A program made the position numbers and the translations under genes. This document shows, piece after piece, positions 25,145-33,044 of a stretch of DNA of 38,854 nt. The notes beneath the pieces were generated by a model, which was given only the letters and a program-made list of their open reading frames with translations, did not search any database and had not been told where the DNA came from. The stretch is from positions 1 to 38,854 of the forward strand of contig DRGL01000020.1 in the NCBI GenBank assembly GCA_011050085.1. The letters are read 5' to 3'. Each line of letters begins with the position of its first letter. Position 1 is the first letter of the stretch. Source of the DNA: Pricia antarctica. GTDB taxonomy: Bacteria > Bacteroidota > Bacteroidia > Flavobacteriales > Flavobacteriaceae.

Positions 25145-26611
25145 ATGAAAGCACAATTTTACATTCGTTTTATTTTTTTATTTTCTCTAATAGTACTGTT
25201 CGGTTGTCAAGAAGAGGATGATTTGGACACTGAACCCCAAAATTCTAAAGCCTCTGAAATTAATGAACAAGATTTGCCAAAAGACTATTCTAAGTCAACG
25301 GCCGCTCTGAACGAAATGCAAAGCGACACTCGGTTGGGAACTATTGTGCAAGAATTGTTTGGAGAGAAGAACTTCAATGATGGTATGACAAAAATGTCAA
25401 AAAAGAATAAATTGAAAATTGACACTACTTCAGTATTGAAAATTGAACATGACGGAAACACTACATTTACACTTCAGGCACATCGCAATGAAGAAGTCGA
25501 TAGTTTGTTTTACAATGTTGTACTGAACATTTATGCAGATGGCAGTACCGAAATTTTTGGGCTGACCTACAAAATGATTGAACTTCTTGAAGATGGTAGT
25601 TTTATCTATGATGGGCCTTTAAACGCTTTTCCTGTCAAAAGTGAAGATTTGAGCGCTAAAATGAATTGTTTTCAAGTTATCATGGATGTTTGTGGCTATG
25701 GTGGTACTTACCATAGTGCGGGCCCTAACTGTACACCTTCATATCTTCGGCCCGATGTTCAAACCATATGTGTTTATGAAGGCCCAGGTAACGTTCGGAA
25801 TCAGCCTAATAATCATCCTAAAAACAACGGGCAAGGAACTTATACGGGGGGTGGTAGCAATAATTCGCGGACCTCTCCTGTAAATAATAATGATGATCCT
25901 GATGATTATATCCGTAAAAAGGTTAATGAATTTGATGTCAAAGTGGGTTTAACACAGTTGCAGAAAGATTATTTAATTCTTAATAAGAAAATCGGCTTAA
26001 TTAGAGATTTAGAGATCTTTTTAATAGAAAATAGCAGTAGTTCAGATAGTAAAGCTTTTGTCAGAAACTTAATTGAAAGTATCAGGATTAACAACTATAC
26101 CACATTATACAGAAACAAGATTTTTCTTCAAGATCCATATGATGTTTGGGGGACGTTGAGTCAAAAGGAAAAAGATTTGATAAAATCATTTCCAATCGAT
26201 GCCTATAATATCTTTAAAAATAGGCCTATTGCGGAACAGGCTACTAGAATGAAATTTGGAAGGAATGGCCTGAATGATAAGTCTGACGCTTTTAGGCACG
26301 CCTATTTTAATGCGTTAAATGCCAGGAGTGTTGGGAAATATGATGCAAAACTATTTTCGGATGCCCATGAAAGCGAGGTGCCAAATCAATTGTTGAAAGA
26401 AAAAGAAATGGACTTATTTAATAATAATGTCGGGCATAGCTTTGCAACTGGCTTTCCAAATATAAGTAACCCAAATTTGGCCAATGAAGTATACAAAAAA
26501 ATCACTGATGGTAGTTTGCGTTATTTGAGTCCAATAAATTCCTCCGACTCTAACTTTAGAACAACACATGGTATCACGACCACGACAAAATTAATACCAA
26601 CAAACAGATAA
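25145..26611 (+). CDS. Lipoprotein with C-terminal toxin-like domain (DUF6973-like)
   Basis: A 488-residue exported protein. A signal peptide ends in the lipobox LFGC with Cys21, followed by an acidic QEEDD stretch. The N-terminal half is a Bacteroidota-specific region of unknown fold. A four-cysteine segment (CFQVIMDVCGYGG through NCTP to TICVY, about 175-215) and an Asn/Gly/Pro-rich linker (about 217-250) follow. The C-terminal part (about 350-440) has DAFRHAYFNAL (381-391), DAHE (406-409) and MDLFNNNVGHSFA (422-434). This DAFRHA, AHE, MDL-NN-G pattern is that of DUF6973-type domains found at the ends of predicted polymorphic toxins. A small lipoprotein gene follows after 10 bases. Toxin activity is inference; no biochemistry is known to me. 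Confidence 0.75.
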   Translation: MKAQFYIRFIFLFSLIVLFGCQEEDDLDTEPQNSKASEINEQDLPKDYSKSTAALNEMQSDTRLGTIVQELFGEKNFNDGMTKMSKKNKLKIDTTSVLKIEHDGNTTFTLQAHRNEEVDSLFYNVVLNIYADGSTEIFGLTYKMIELLEDGSFIYDGPLNAFPVKSEDLSAKMNCFQVIMDVCGYGGTYHSAGPNCTPSYLRPDVQTICVYEGPGNVRNQPNNHPKNNGQGTYTGGGSNNSRTSPVNNNDDPDDYIRKKVNEFDVKVGLTQLQKDYLILNKKIGLIRDLEIFLIENSSSSDSKAFVRNLIESIRINNYTTLYRNKIFLQDPYDVWGTLSQKEKDLIKSFPIDAYNIFKNRPIAEQATRMKFGRNGLNDKSDAFRHAYFNALNARSVGKYDAKLFSDAHESEVPNQLLKEKEMDLFNNNVGHSFATGFPNISNPNLANEVYKKITDGSLRYLSPINSSDSNFRTTHGITTTTKLIPTNR

Positions 26612-26621
26612 CATTTTAAAT

Positions 26622-26987
26622 ATGAAATTATATATACTACTTCTAATTCTTCTTTTTTTTACTGCATGCTCAAAACTTGGCTCTGATTTCGAAATAACTA
26701 ATAAAAGACTTACTTCAATTGATTCGGTAGTACTATCAAATGGTTTTAATAACACAGTTATTTATAATTTGAAACCTAATGAAAATTATAAAGCCTTTCT
26801 TGATTTTGAAAAGGAAAAGGATACTGTGATTAGCGATGGGTCATATAGCATCCAAGTATATCAAAATAAAGACAAGGAACAAATTTTAAACTTTGGCTAT
26901 TATTCAAATGGTTCACCATCATCATCTTTAAGGTTTAAGTTGGTAATAGAAAATGATACTATATCAGTTAATGAGTCTTGGGATTAA
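26622..26987 (+). CDS. Small lipoprotein, candidate immunity protein
   Basis: A 121-residue protein with a signal peptide and lipobox FTAC (Cys16). The mature part is mostly beta-strand-like, with no family I recognise. It starts 10 bases after the toxin-like gene, on the same strand, and shares the same export route, so it would meet the toxin domain at the membrane. This is the expected arrangement for an immunity protein, but the call rests on position and size only. Confidence 0.65.
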   Translation: MKLYILLLILLFFTACSKLGSDFEITNKRLTSIDSVVLSNGFNNTVIYNLKPNENYKAFLDFEKEKDTVISDGSYSIQVYQNKDKEQILNFGYYSNGSPSSSLRFKLVIENDTISVNESWD

Positions 26988-27026
26988 ACTTCAAAAAGTA
27001 AAATACGATTACAAGTCGATAAATAG

Positions 27027-27056
27027 AGAAGCCTCAACTATTAAGTTGAGGCTTCT
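27027..27056. terminator. Bidirectional terminator between convergent genes
   Basis: A 13-pair perfect stem (27027-27039 with 27044-27056) with an ATTA loop, followed by TTTGTTTATT on the plus strand. It serves the lipoprotein pair (plus). On the minus strand the following bases CTATTTAT are less T-rich, but it may also end pnp. Confidence 0.85.
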
Positions 27057-27084
27057 TTGTTTATTAATTCCTAAGCTGACCAAT

Positions 27085-29334
27085 TTAATCACGTCTTGGC
27101 GGCTTGCGATCGCGGCTATCCCGACTTCCACCACGGCGGTCATCTTTGCCACCACTACGGCTTCGGTCGTTGCCGCGGTCGTTGCTGCGAGGCGGACGTT
27201 CAGAATAACCCTCGGGCTTATCCATAAGCACTTTACGTGATACCCTGTCTTTTCGAGTACGTTTGTCTATACCCATGTATTTGACATCGAACACATCGCC
27301 CATGCTCAACACATCAGATACATTTTCAGTACGTTCCCAAGCAATTTCGGATACGTGCAACAAAATCTCATTGCCTGGAGCATCTTGATATTCGACTACA
27401 GCGCCGAAATCTAACATCTTGATAACTTTGACCTCATAGACGCTGCCTTCTTTAGGCTTGAACATCAAAGATTCGATTCTAGCTAGTACCGCATCGATTC
27501 CGCTTTGATCGGTTCCTAAAATTTCCACTATACCTTCTTCAGTAACCGAATCTTCGTTAATGACGATTGTAGTTTTGGTTTCTTTCTGTAGTTCTTGAAT
27601 TACTTTTCCACCAGGACCGATTAAGGCGCCGATAAATTCGTTCGGAATTACAGTAGTCACCATTTTCGGTGCATGTGCTTTTACATCTGCATTAGGTGCT
27701 GCGATGGTATCCGTAAGTTTTTCAAGGATATGCAAACGGCCTGCTTGTGCCTGCTTCAATGCTTTGACCAAGATTTCGTAGGATAGTCCCTTAACCTTGA
27801 TATCCATTTGACATGCTGTAATACCGTCAGCAGTACCGGTCACTTTAAAGTCCATATCACCTAAATGATCTTCGTCTCCCAAGATGTCGGACAAAACAGC
27901 ATATTTTCCAGAATCACCATCGGAAATCAATCCCATTGCAATACCTGAAACAGGTTTTTTTAACTGCACCCCAGCATCCATAAGTGCCATTGTTCCTGAA
28001 CATACAGTAGCCATTGAAGAAGACCCGTTACTTTCCAATACTTCGGAAACTACACGAACTGTATAGGGGCAATCTGCGGGAATCATTCCTTTCAAAGCAC
28101 GTTGTGCCAAGTTACCATGACCTACTTCCCTTCGCGAAGTACCACGAATTGGTCGTGCTTCACCGGTACAGAATGGTGGAAAGTTATAATGTAAATAAAA
28201 AGTTTCTTCACCTTCGTAAGAGGGCATATCGATTTTGTTCGCTTCTCGAGAAGTACCTAAAGTTACGGTAGCCAAGGCTTGAGTTTCCCCTCTCGTGAAA
28301 ATAGCGGAACCATGCGTAGATGGTAAATAATCAACCTCGCACCAAATAGGGCGAATCTCGTCAGTTTTTCTACCGTCTAAACGAAGTCCCTCGTTGAGCG
28401 TTAAATCCCGAACCGCTGCTTTTTCAGCTTTGCGATAGTATTCGGATATCAAATCGCCCTTTTCTGCCAATTCCTCTTCGGAATAGGTAGCTTTAATATC
28501 ATCTTTAATTTCTGCGAATGCCGCGCCTCTCTCGTGTTTCGCAGAACCTGCTTTTGCAACAGCGTACACTTTATCGTAAGCGAGGTCGTGAATCTTTTTA
28601 GCCAGTTCTTCATCTTGTGGCTTTTGTTCGTACTCGCGAACCTCTTTTTTTCCAAAGGCTTCGGCAAGTCTCAATTGCGCGTCAATCTGTTTTTTAATGG
28701 CTTCATGGGCGAATTTTATGGCTTCCACCATTTCCTCTTCGGAAATTTCGTCCATTTCACCTTCCACCATCATGACAGAATCAGCTGAGGCACCGATAAT
28801 CATATCGACATCGCTCTCTTCCAATTGTGCGCGGCTTGGGTTGATGATAAATTCACCGTTAACTCTACCTACACGAGCCTCGGAAATTGCACATTCAAAA
28901 GGAAAATCAGACAGTTGAATAGCTGCAGACGCAGCCAATCCGGCCATTGCGTCAGGCATAACGTCTTCATCATGAGACATCAATTGAATCATCACCTGCG
29001 TTTCGGCACTATAATCCTTAGGGAAAAGTGGACGCAAAACACGATCTACAAGTCGCATGGTCAATACCTCACCATCGCTAGGTCGGGCTTCTCTTTTGAA
29101 GAATCCACCAGGATAACGTCCTGAAGCCGCAAACTTTTCACGGTAATCTACCGTTAACGGTAGAAAGGGTAAATCTTTTTGTTCGTAGTTGGATACGACT
29201 GTACACAGCAGCATACATTTGCCGGATTGCACGACAACCGACCCGTGGGCCTGCTTCGCCAATTTACCGGTCTCGATAGAAATTTCTCTACCGTCGCCGA
29301 GGTCGATGACCTCTTTAAATACTTTTGGAATCAT
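27085..29334 (-). CDS. pnp: Polynucleotide phosphorylase
   Basis: A 749-residue protein: two RNase PH domains (about 1-230 and 320-540) with a helical linker, a KH domain ([19 protein letters not shown]) and an S1 domain (about 620-700, [20 protein letters not shown]). The C-terminal tail is rich in Arg, Asp, Gly and Ser and is probably unstructured RNA-binding sequence, making the protein longer than the 711-residue E. coli enzyme. It degrades RNA from the 3' end by phosphorolysis. I start at the ATG at 29334 ([15 protein letters not shown]), the standard family start. It follows rpsO as in many bacteria, but a terminator hairpin lies between them. Confidence 0.97.
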   Translation of the reverse strand: MIPKVFKEVIDLGDGREISIETGKLAKQAHGSVVVQSGKCMLLCTVVSNYEQKDLPFLPLTVDYREKFAASGRYPGGFFKREARPSDGEVLTMRLVDRVLRPLFPKDYSAETQVMIQLMSHDEDVMPDAMAGLAASAAIQLSDFPFECAISEARVGRVNGEFIINPSRAQLEESDVDMIIGASADSVMMVEGEMDEISEEEMVEAIKFAHEAIKKQIDAQLRLAEAFGKKEVREYEQKPQDEELAKKIHDLAYDKVYAVAKAGSAKHERGAAFAEIKDDIKATYSEEELAEKGDLISEYYRKAEKAAVRDLTLNEGLRLDGRKTDEIRPIWCEVDYLPSTHGSAIFTRGETQALATVTLGTSREANKIDMPSYEGEETFYLHYNFPPFCTGEARPIRGTSRREVGHGNLAQRALKGMIPADCPYTVRVVSEVLESNGSSSMATVCSGTMALMDAGVQLKKPVSGIAMGLISDGDSGKYAVLSDILGDEDHLGDMDFKVTGTADGITACQMDIKVKGLSYEILVKALKQAQAGRLHILEKLTDTIAAPNADVKAHAPKMVTTVIPNEFIGALIGPGGKVIQELQKETKTTIVINEDSVTEEGIVEILGTDQSGIDAVLARIESLMFKPKEGSVYEVKVIKMLDFGAVVEYQDAPGNEILLHVSEIAWERTENVSDVLSMGDVFDVKYMGIDKRTRKDRVSRKVLMDKPEGYSERPPRSNDRGNDRSRSGGKDDRRGGSRDSRDRKPPRRD

Positions 29335-29350
29335 ACTTGTGAATTTGTTT

Positions 29351-29365
29351 CCGACTTTTAGTCGG
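29351..29365 (-). promoter_or_regulatory. Small hairpin in the pnp leader
   Basis: A six-pair stem (CCGACT/AGTCGG) with a three-base loop, 16 bases before the pnp ATG. pnp leaders in other bacteria are processed and autoregulated; a role here is only a guess. Confidence 0.3.
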
Positions 29366-29486
29366 GATTTGTTAAACAATGGTCCTTTGTCATAGCAATG
29401 CAGTGCATGTTTACGACGATTTGTTGTGTTGTGCCGACCAATGAAAAACCGTGTGTCTTCTTACTACACACAATATGTTATAAAAC

Positions 29487-29517
29487 AGTAAGGGCTGAAA
29501 TTTTTTCAGCCCTTACT
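29487..29517 (-). terminator. Terminator or attenuator between rpsO and pnp
   Basis: A 14-pair perfect stem (29487-29500 with 29504-29517) with a three-base loop. On the minus strand it is followed by GTTTTAT. It lies 30 bases after the rpsO stop and would limit read-through into pnp. Confidence 0.8.
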
Positions 29518-29546
29518 TTATTTGTTTGGACAGAAAATGCTCTGTC

Positions 29547-29816
29547 TTACTTTCTGATGTTCAGTTCTTTAATTAGTTCACGATAGCGAACAACATCTTT
29601 TTTCTTCAAATAATCGAGAAGACTACGTCGCTTACCCACCAATTTTACTAGTGATCGTTCGGTGTTAAAATCTTTTCGATTGTTTTTCAAATGCCCCGTA
29701 AGGTGATTGATACGATGAGTGAAAAGAGCAACTTGCCCTTCGGTAGAACCTGTGTTCTCCGCTTTCCCGCCATGCTTTGTAAAGATGTCGGCTTTTACTT
29801 CCTTGCTTAAATACAT
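29547..29816 (-). CDS. rpsO: 30S ribosomal protein S15
   Basis: An 89-residue protein, the exact family length. The N-terminus has the substitution-rich MYLSKEVKADIF. The core motifs TGSTEGQVALFTHRINHLTGHLK, HNRSLVKLVGKRRSLLDYLKKKD-type helix and ending RYRELIKELNIRK are diagnostic (here the middle reads FNTERSLVKLVGKRR). It binds 16S rRNA helix 22 early in assembly of the small subunit platform. Confidence 0.97.
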   Translation of the reverse strand: MYLSKEVKADIFTKHGGKAENTGSTEGQVALFTHRINHLTGHLKNNRKDFNTERSLVKLVGKRRSLLDYLKKKDVVRYRELIKELNIRK

Positions 29817-29847
29817 GCCAATATTATTTTAAATGATTTTTATGTAT

Positions 29848-29867
29848 GCTGCCGATTTTCGGACAGC
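29848..29867 (-). promoter_or_regulatory. Hairpin in the rpsO leader, possible S15 operator
   Basis: Read on the minus strand: GCTG, a bulged T, CCGA, loop AAA, TCGG, CAGC. It begins close to the predicted transcript start and ends about 31 bases before the rpsO ATG. S15 represses its own mRNA through leader structures in several phyla, which suggests this role, but I cannot show rRNA mimicry. Confidence 0.4.
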
Positions 29868-29870
29868 GTG

Positions 29871-29878
29871 CAAATATA
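29871..29878 (-). promoter_or_regulatory. Probable -7 box of rpsO
   Basis: TATATTTG on the minus strand, an exact TAnnTTTG match, 55 bases before the rpsO ATG. A clear TTG -33 box is not visible. Confidence 0.5.
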
Positions 29879-29956
29879 AGATTATTTTGTAAGTTGCTGT
29901 GATTGAAGGGCATTATTTTAAGAGAGAAAGTACTGTGATTAAGTACCGCGGTAGCA

Positions 29957-30454
29957 TCAAAAAGCACAGGCTTCTGGCAGGGGCTCCAGTTTTTCAAGGT
30001 TCTTGGCAAAATCAGCTTCCAATTCCTTGGGCCGGAAACCTTTTGCAACGGAGCCCGTTTGCGCCTTGACAGCATAGCCAGAATTATTCATGTGCATACG
30101 AATGTACACTTCCTGGTCTTCTGAGATTTCTACGTTTTCCCCAACTCGGGTAAACGGCTGTTCCGTCACATGGCTATGGTCTAAAATTCTCCGAAAAACA
30201 AGGTTACCTTCTAAATCCACCACTTCCCACCAATCGGCGTATTGGTCACAACCTGTATCCGGACTTTCGATGGTCACCTGGAAGGTATATGCATTTTCAG
30301 CACCTGAAACTTCGATGTTGGCAACTTGTTTAATGCCCTGAAGTATATCTGCAGCCGTATTTTCCGCAGTCATCTTGTCTTTATCCGTTGAACAGTTCAC
30401 AAAGAAAAAAAGCGATGAAAATAAAATAATAACGACACGTAGAATATAAGACAT
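29957..30454 (-). CDS. Putative lipoprotein, 165 aa
   Basis: The signal peptide runs MSYILRVVIILFSSLFFFVN and ends at Cys21, a lipobox of the FVNC type. The mature part contains TFQVTIESPDTGCDQYADWWEV and a RRILDHSHVTEQPF stretch, which look like a beta-sandwich domain with one further disulfide-capable Cys pair (DTGC and PEACAF). I do not recognise the family. I start at the ATG at 30454, since the upstream ATG at 30505 would place extra residues before the signal peptide. The gene stands alone between the accD terminator and the rpsO promoter. Confidence 0.75.
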   Translation of the reverse strand: MSYILRVVIILFSSLFFFVNCSTDKDKMTAENTAADILQGIKQVANIEVSGAENAYTFQVTIESPDTGCDQYADWWEVVDLEGNLVFRRILDHSHVTEQPFTRVGENVEISEDQEVYIRMHMNNSGYAVKAQTGSVAKGFRPKELEADFAKNLEKLEPLPEACAF

Positions 30455-30472
30455 GAGGGAAAATAAAGTTAT

Positions 30473-30520
30473 ACAAAAATTTGGTGCCGAACGATGCTTA
30501 TACAAGCTTCATTCGGCACC
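30473..30520 (-). terminator. Terminator of the accD transcript
   Basis: Stem GGTGCCGAA/TTCGGCACC (30483-30491 with 30512-30520), extended inward with a few mismatches, followed on the minus strand by AAATTTTTG. It lies about 95 bases after the accD stop. Confidence 0.75.
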
Positions 30521-30616
30521 CCTATTTGAGGATGTATTTCAGATTATAATTTTATGAAACAACAATTGGTTTGAAATCCATATTCTATTGAAAGCGATAA
30601 TAATTAAATGATACAT

Positions 30617-31477
30617 CTAGGTTCTAACCGGATTGTTTTCGATTAAATCTATATAAAGATTAATCTTCTTCTTTAAGTCCCTTCGATGAACGATAAAATC
30701 TAAAAAGCCATGTTCTAAAACGAATTCAGCCTTTTGAAATCCATCCGGAAGCTCTTTGCCTGTAGCCTCTTTCACAACCCTTGGTCCCGCAAAACCAATG
30801 AGGGCTCCCGGTTCGGAAATATTGATATCCCCAAGCATCGCATAGGATGCGGTAGTACCTCCGGTCGTAGGATCGGTACACAAAGAGATGTAGGGCAACT
30901 TCGCCTCTGCCAACTGGGCGAGTTTTGCAGCTGTTTTTGCCAATTGCATCAAAGAGAGGGCTGCTTCCATCATTCGCGCTCCCCCTGATTTCGAAATCAT
31001 TATAAATGGGATTTTCTTTTTGATGGAATAGTCAATGGCCCTTGCAATTTTTTCACCCACTACACTACCCATAGATCCAGCGATAAAACTGAAATCCATA
31101 CAAGCAATAACAACATCTTTACCTAAAGATTTGCCTACAGCAGTACGTACGGCATCATTGAGGCCCGTTTTTTTCTGAGCTGCTTTTAAGCGGTCGGAAT
31201 ACTTTTTAGTGTCCTCGAACTTTAAGGGGTCTTTCGAGGTCAATTTCGGGTCAAGCTCCTTGAATAGGTTATCATCAAAAAGGATTTCAAAATAATGCTT
31301 GCTTCCTATCTGTACATGATAATCGTCTTCCGGACTGACATAATGGTTCTTAGCCAATACCTCAGACTCTACAATCTTACCGGTGGGCGATTTATACCAT
31401 AGACCTTTAGGAGTATCTTTTTTCTCCTCGGTAGCCGTTTGAATTCCCTTTTCCTTTCTTTTGAACCAAGCCGTCAT
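30617..31477 (-). CDS. accD: Acetyl-CoA carboxylase carboxyltransferase subunit beta
   Basis: A 286-residue crotonase-fold subunit. KDAVRTAVG-like [34 protein letters not shown] and [17 protein letters not shown] are the CoA and biotin site motifs. With AccA it transfers CO2 from biotin to acetyl-CoA, the first step of fatty acid synthesis. The N-terminal zinc finger has lost its cysteines: LWYKSPTGK and YVSPEDDYH have Ser or other residues where E. coli has CxxC pairs. I believe this is usual in Flavobacteriia. I start at ATG 31477 ([11 protein letters not shown]), not at the upstream TTG. Confidence 0.96.
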   Translation of the reverse strand: MTAWFKRKEKGIQTATEEKKDTPKGLWYKSPTGKIVESEVLAKNHYVSPEDDYHVQIGSKHYFEILFDDNLFKELDPKLTSKDPLKFEDTKKYSDRLKAAQKKTGLNDAVRTAVGKSLGKDVVIACMDFSFIAGSMGSVVGEKIARAIDYSIKKKIPFIMISKSGGARMMEAALSLMQLAKTAAKLAQLAEAKLPYISLCTDPTTGGTTASYAMLGDINISEPGALIGFAGPRVVKEATGKELPDGFQKAEFVLEHGFLDFIVHRRDLKKKINLYIDLIENNPVRT

Positions 31478-31535
31478 GTTTTCCAAATTTAGGTTACTGC
31501 GCGTGAATGAACGTAAACCGTTTCAAAAGTTATAA

Positions 31536-32612
31536 TTATAGGGTGTTCACGTTGTTCAAATCCTCAAAAGCTTTTTTCAAACGCTCGATAAAGGTTTTTT
31601 CGCCTTCACGCAACCAAACCCTAGGGTCATAGAATTTTTTGTTAGGCTCATCGGCTCCTTTTGGGTTTCCAATTTGCGCCTGTAAGTACTCTTTTTTGTC
31701 TTGTACATAATCCCGAACACCAGCAAGAAAAGCATACTGTAAATCGGTATCAATGTTCATTTTAATAACGCCGTAGCTAATGCCCTCCCGTATTTCCTCA
31801 ACGGTTGAACCAGAACCACCGTGAAAAACAAAATCTATATGGTTGTGACCGACACCATATTTCTCGGAGATATAATCCTGAGAATTTTTTAATATTTTAG
31901 GGGTCAGTTTTACGTTCCCTGGCTTATAAACACCATGAACATTACCAAAAGCAGCAGCTATGGTAAAACGCGGACTCACTTTTGAAAGTTCTTCGTAAGC
32001 GTATGCGACCTCTTCGGGTTGGGTATATAGTTTTGAATCATCAACATCACTATTATCGACACCATCTTCTTCACCGCCCGTAATACCCAATTCAATTTCA
32101 AGGGTCATGTTCATTTTCGCCATACGAGCTAAATAGCCTTTACAGATTTCGATATTCTCTTCAAGTGGCTCTTCCGATAGATCGATCATATGTGAACTGA
32201 ACAAAGATTTACCGGTTTCCTCGAAGTGTTTTTCACTGGCATCAAGCATTCCATCAATCCATGGTAGTAATTTTTTCGCACAGTGGTCGGTATGAAGAAT
32301 AACCGTGGCACCATAGGCTTCGGCTAGTTGATGAACGTGCTTCGCACCTGCAACAGCACCAAGAACTGCAGCCTTTTGACCTTCGTTGGATAATCCTTTA
32401 CCAGCGTTAAACTGTGCACCTCCGTTGGAAAATTGAACCATTACCGGCGCCTTTAAGCTTGCAGCGGTCTCCAAGACTCCGTTAATAGTGTCGGAACCGA
32501 TTACGTTTACAGCCGGAAGGGCAAAGCCTTTTTCTTTGGCATATTTAAATATTTCTTGTACTTCGTCGCCAGTGGCAACGCCAGGTTTGATGTTATGGGC
32601 CGTGTTCATCAT
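31536..32612 (-). CDS. fbaA: Class II fructose-bisphosphate aldolase
   Basis: A 358-residue zinc-dependent aldolase, like E. coli FbaA (359). Signatures are LHTDHCAKK (zinc and catalytic Asp), EIELGITGGEEDG, AAFGNVHGVYKPG and DFVFHGGSGST. It splits fructose 1,6-bisphosphate in glycolysis and makes it in gluconeogenesis. Two adjacent ATG codons (32612 and 32609) can serve as start; the frame upstream of them looks untranslated. It lies 58 bases upstream of accD on the same strand, so co-transcription is possible. Confidence 0.96.
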   Translation of the reverse strand: MMNTAHNIKPGVATGDEVQEIFKYAKEKGFALPAVNVIGSDTINGVLETAASLKAPVMVQFSNGGAQFNAGKGLSNEGQKAAVLGAVAGAKHVHQLAEAYGATVILHTDHCAKKLLPWIDGMLDASEKHFEETGKSLFSSHMIDLSEEPLEENIEICKGYLARMAKMNMTLEIELGITGGEEDGVDNSDVDDSKLYTQPEEVAYAYEELSKVSPRFTIAAAFGNVHGVYKPGNVKLTPKILKNSQDYISEKYGVGHNHIDFVFHGGSGSTVEEIREGISYGVIKMNIDTDLQYAFLAGVRDYVQDKKEYLQAQIGNPKGADEPNKKFYDPRVWLREGEKTFIERLKKAFEDLNNVNTL

Positions 32613-32644
32613 ATTAATAGTGTTTGTTTCATTATTTAGTGGCA

Positions 32645-32652
32645 CAAAAGTA
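32645..32652 (-). promoter_or_regulatory. Probable -7 box of fbaA
   Basis: TACTTTTG on the minus strand, an exact TAnnTTTG match, 33 bases before the ATG. Confidence 0.45.
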
Positions 32653-33044
32653 ATAAAATAATGCAATTGCAGGGGGGTAGCAGAACTTCAAGTTCGAATA
32701 ATATTATAAACAAAAGCTGCTTCGGCCATTTAAATCGATATATTAAGTTGAAGTTAATCGGCTATAAATAAGCAACTGGATTTAGAATTAACTTTTGCTA
32801 ATCGAATTATTGTTAGTTTCTAATCCACTGAAAACTTCTAGTGGCGAGTCCACTTTCTTTACAATTCCTGAACACCCGGTTTTAAAAGTTCAAAAAGAAC
32901 GGAACCAAAATTTAGAAATGGCAGCGTAGCAGTAAATTTTATGGCGTTCGGGTTTCTATAAAGTGAATTTCAATAATAATTGATAGAGATCAAGAATGAA
33001 AATCGCAATTCATTCTTCTTACTGTATGCGGATTTGGTTTAAGC
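32653..33044. other. Intergenic region between fbaA and tamL
   Basis: About 390 AT-rich bases. A weak stem (AAGAATGAA-like arms near 32992-33018) follows tamL and might be a poor terminator. I see no gene. Confidence 0.45.
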
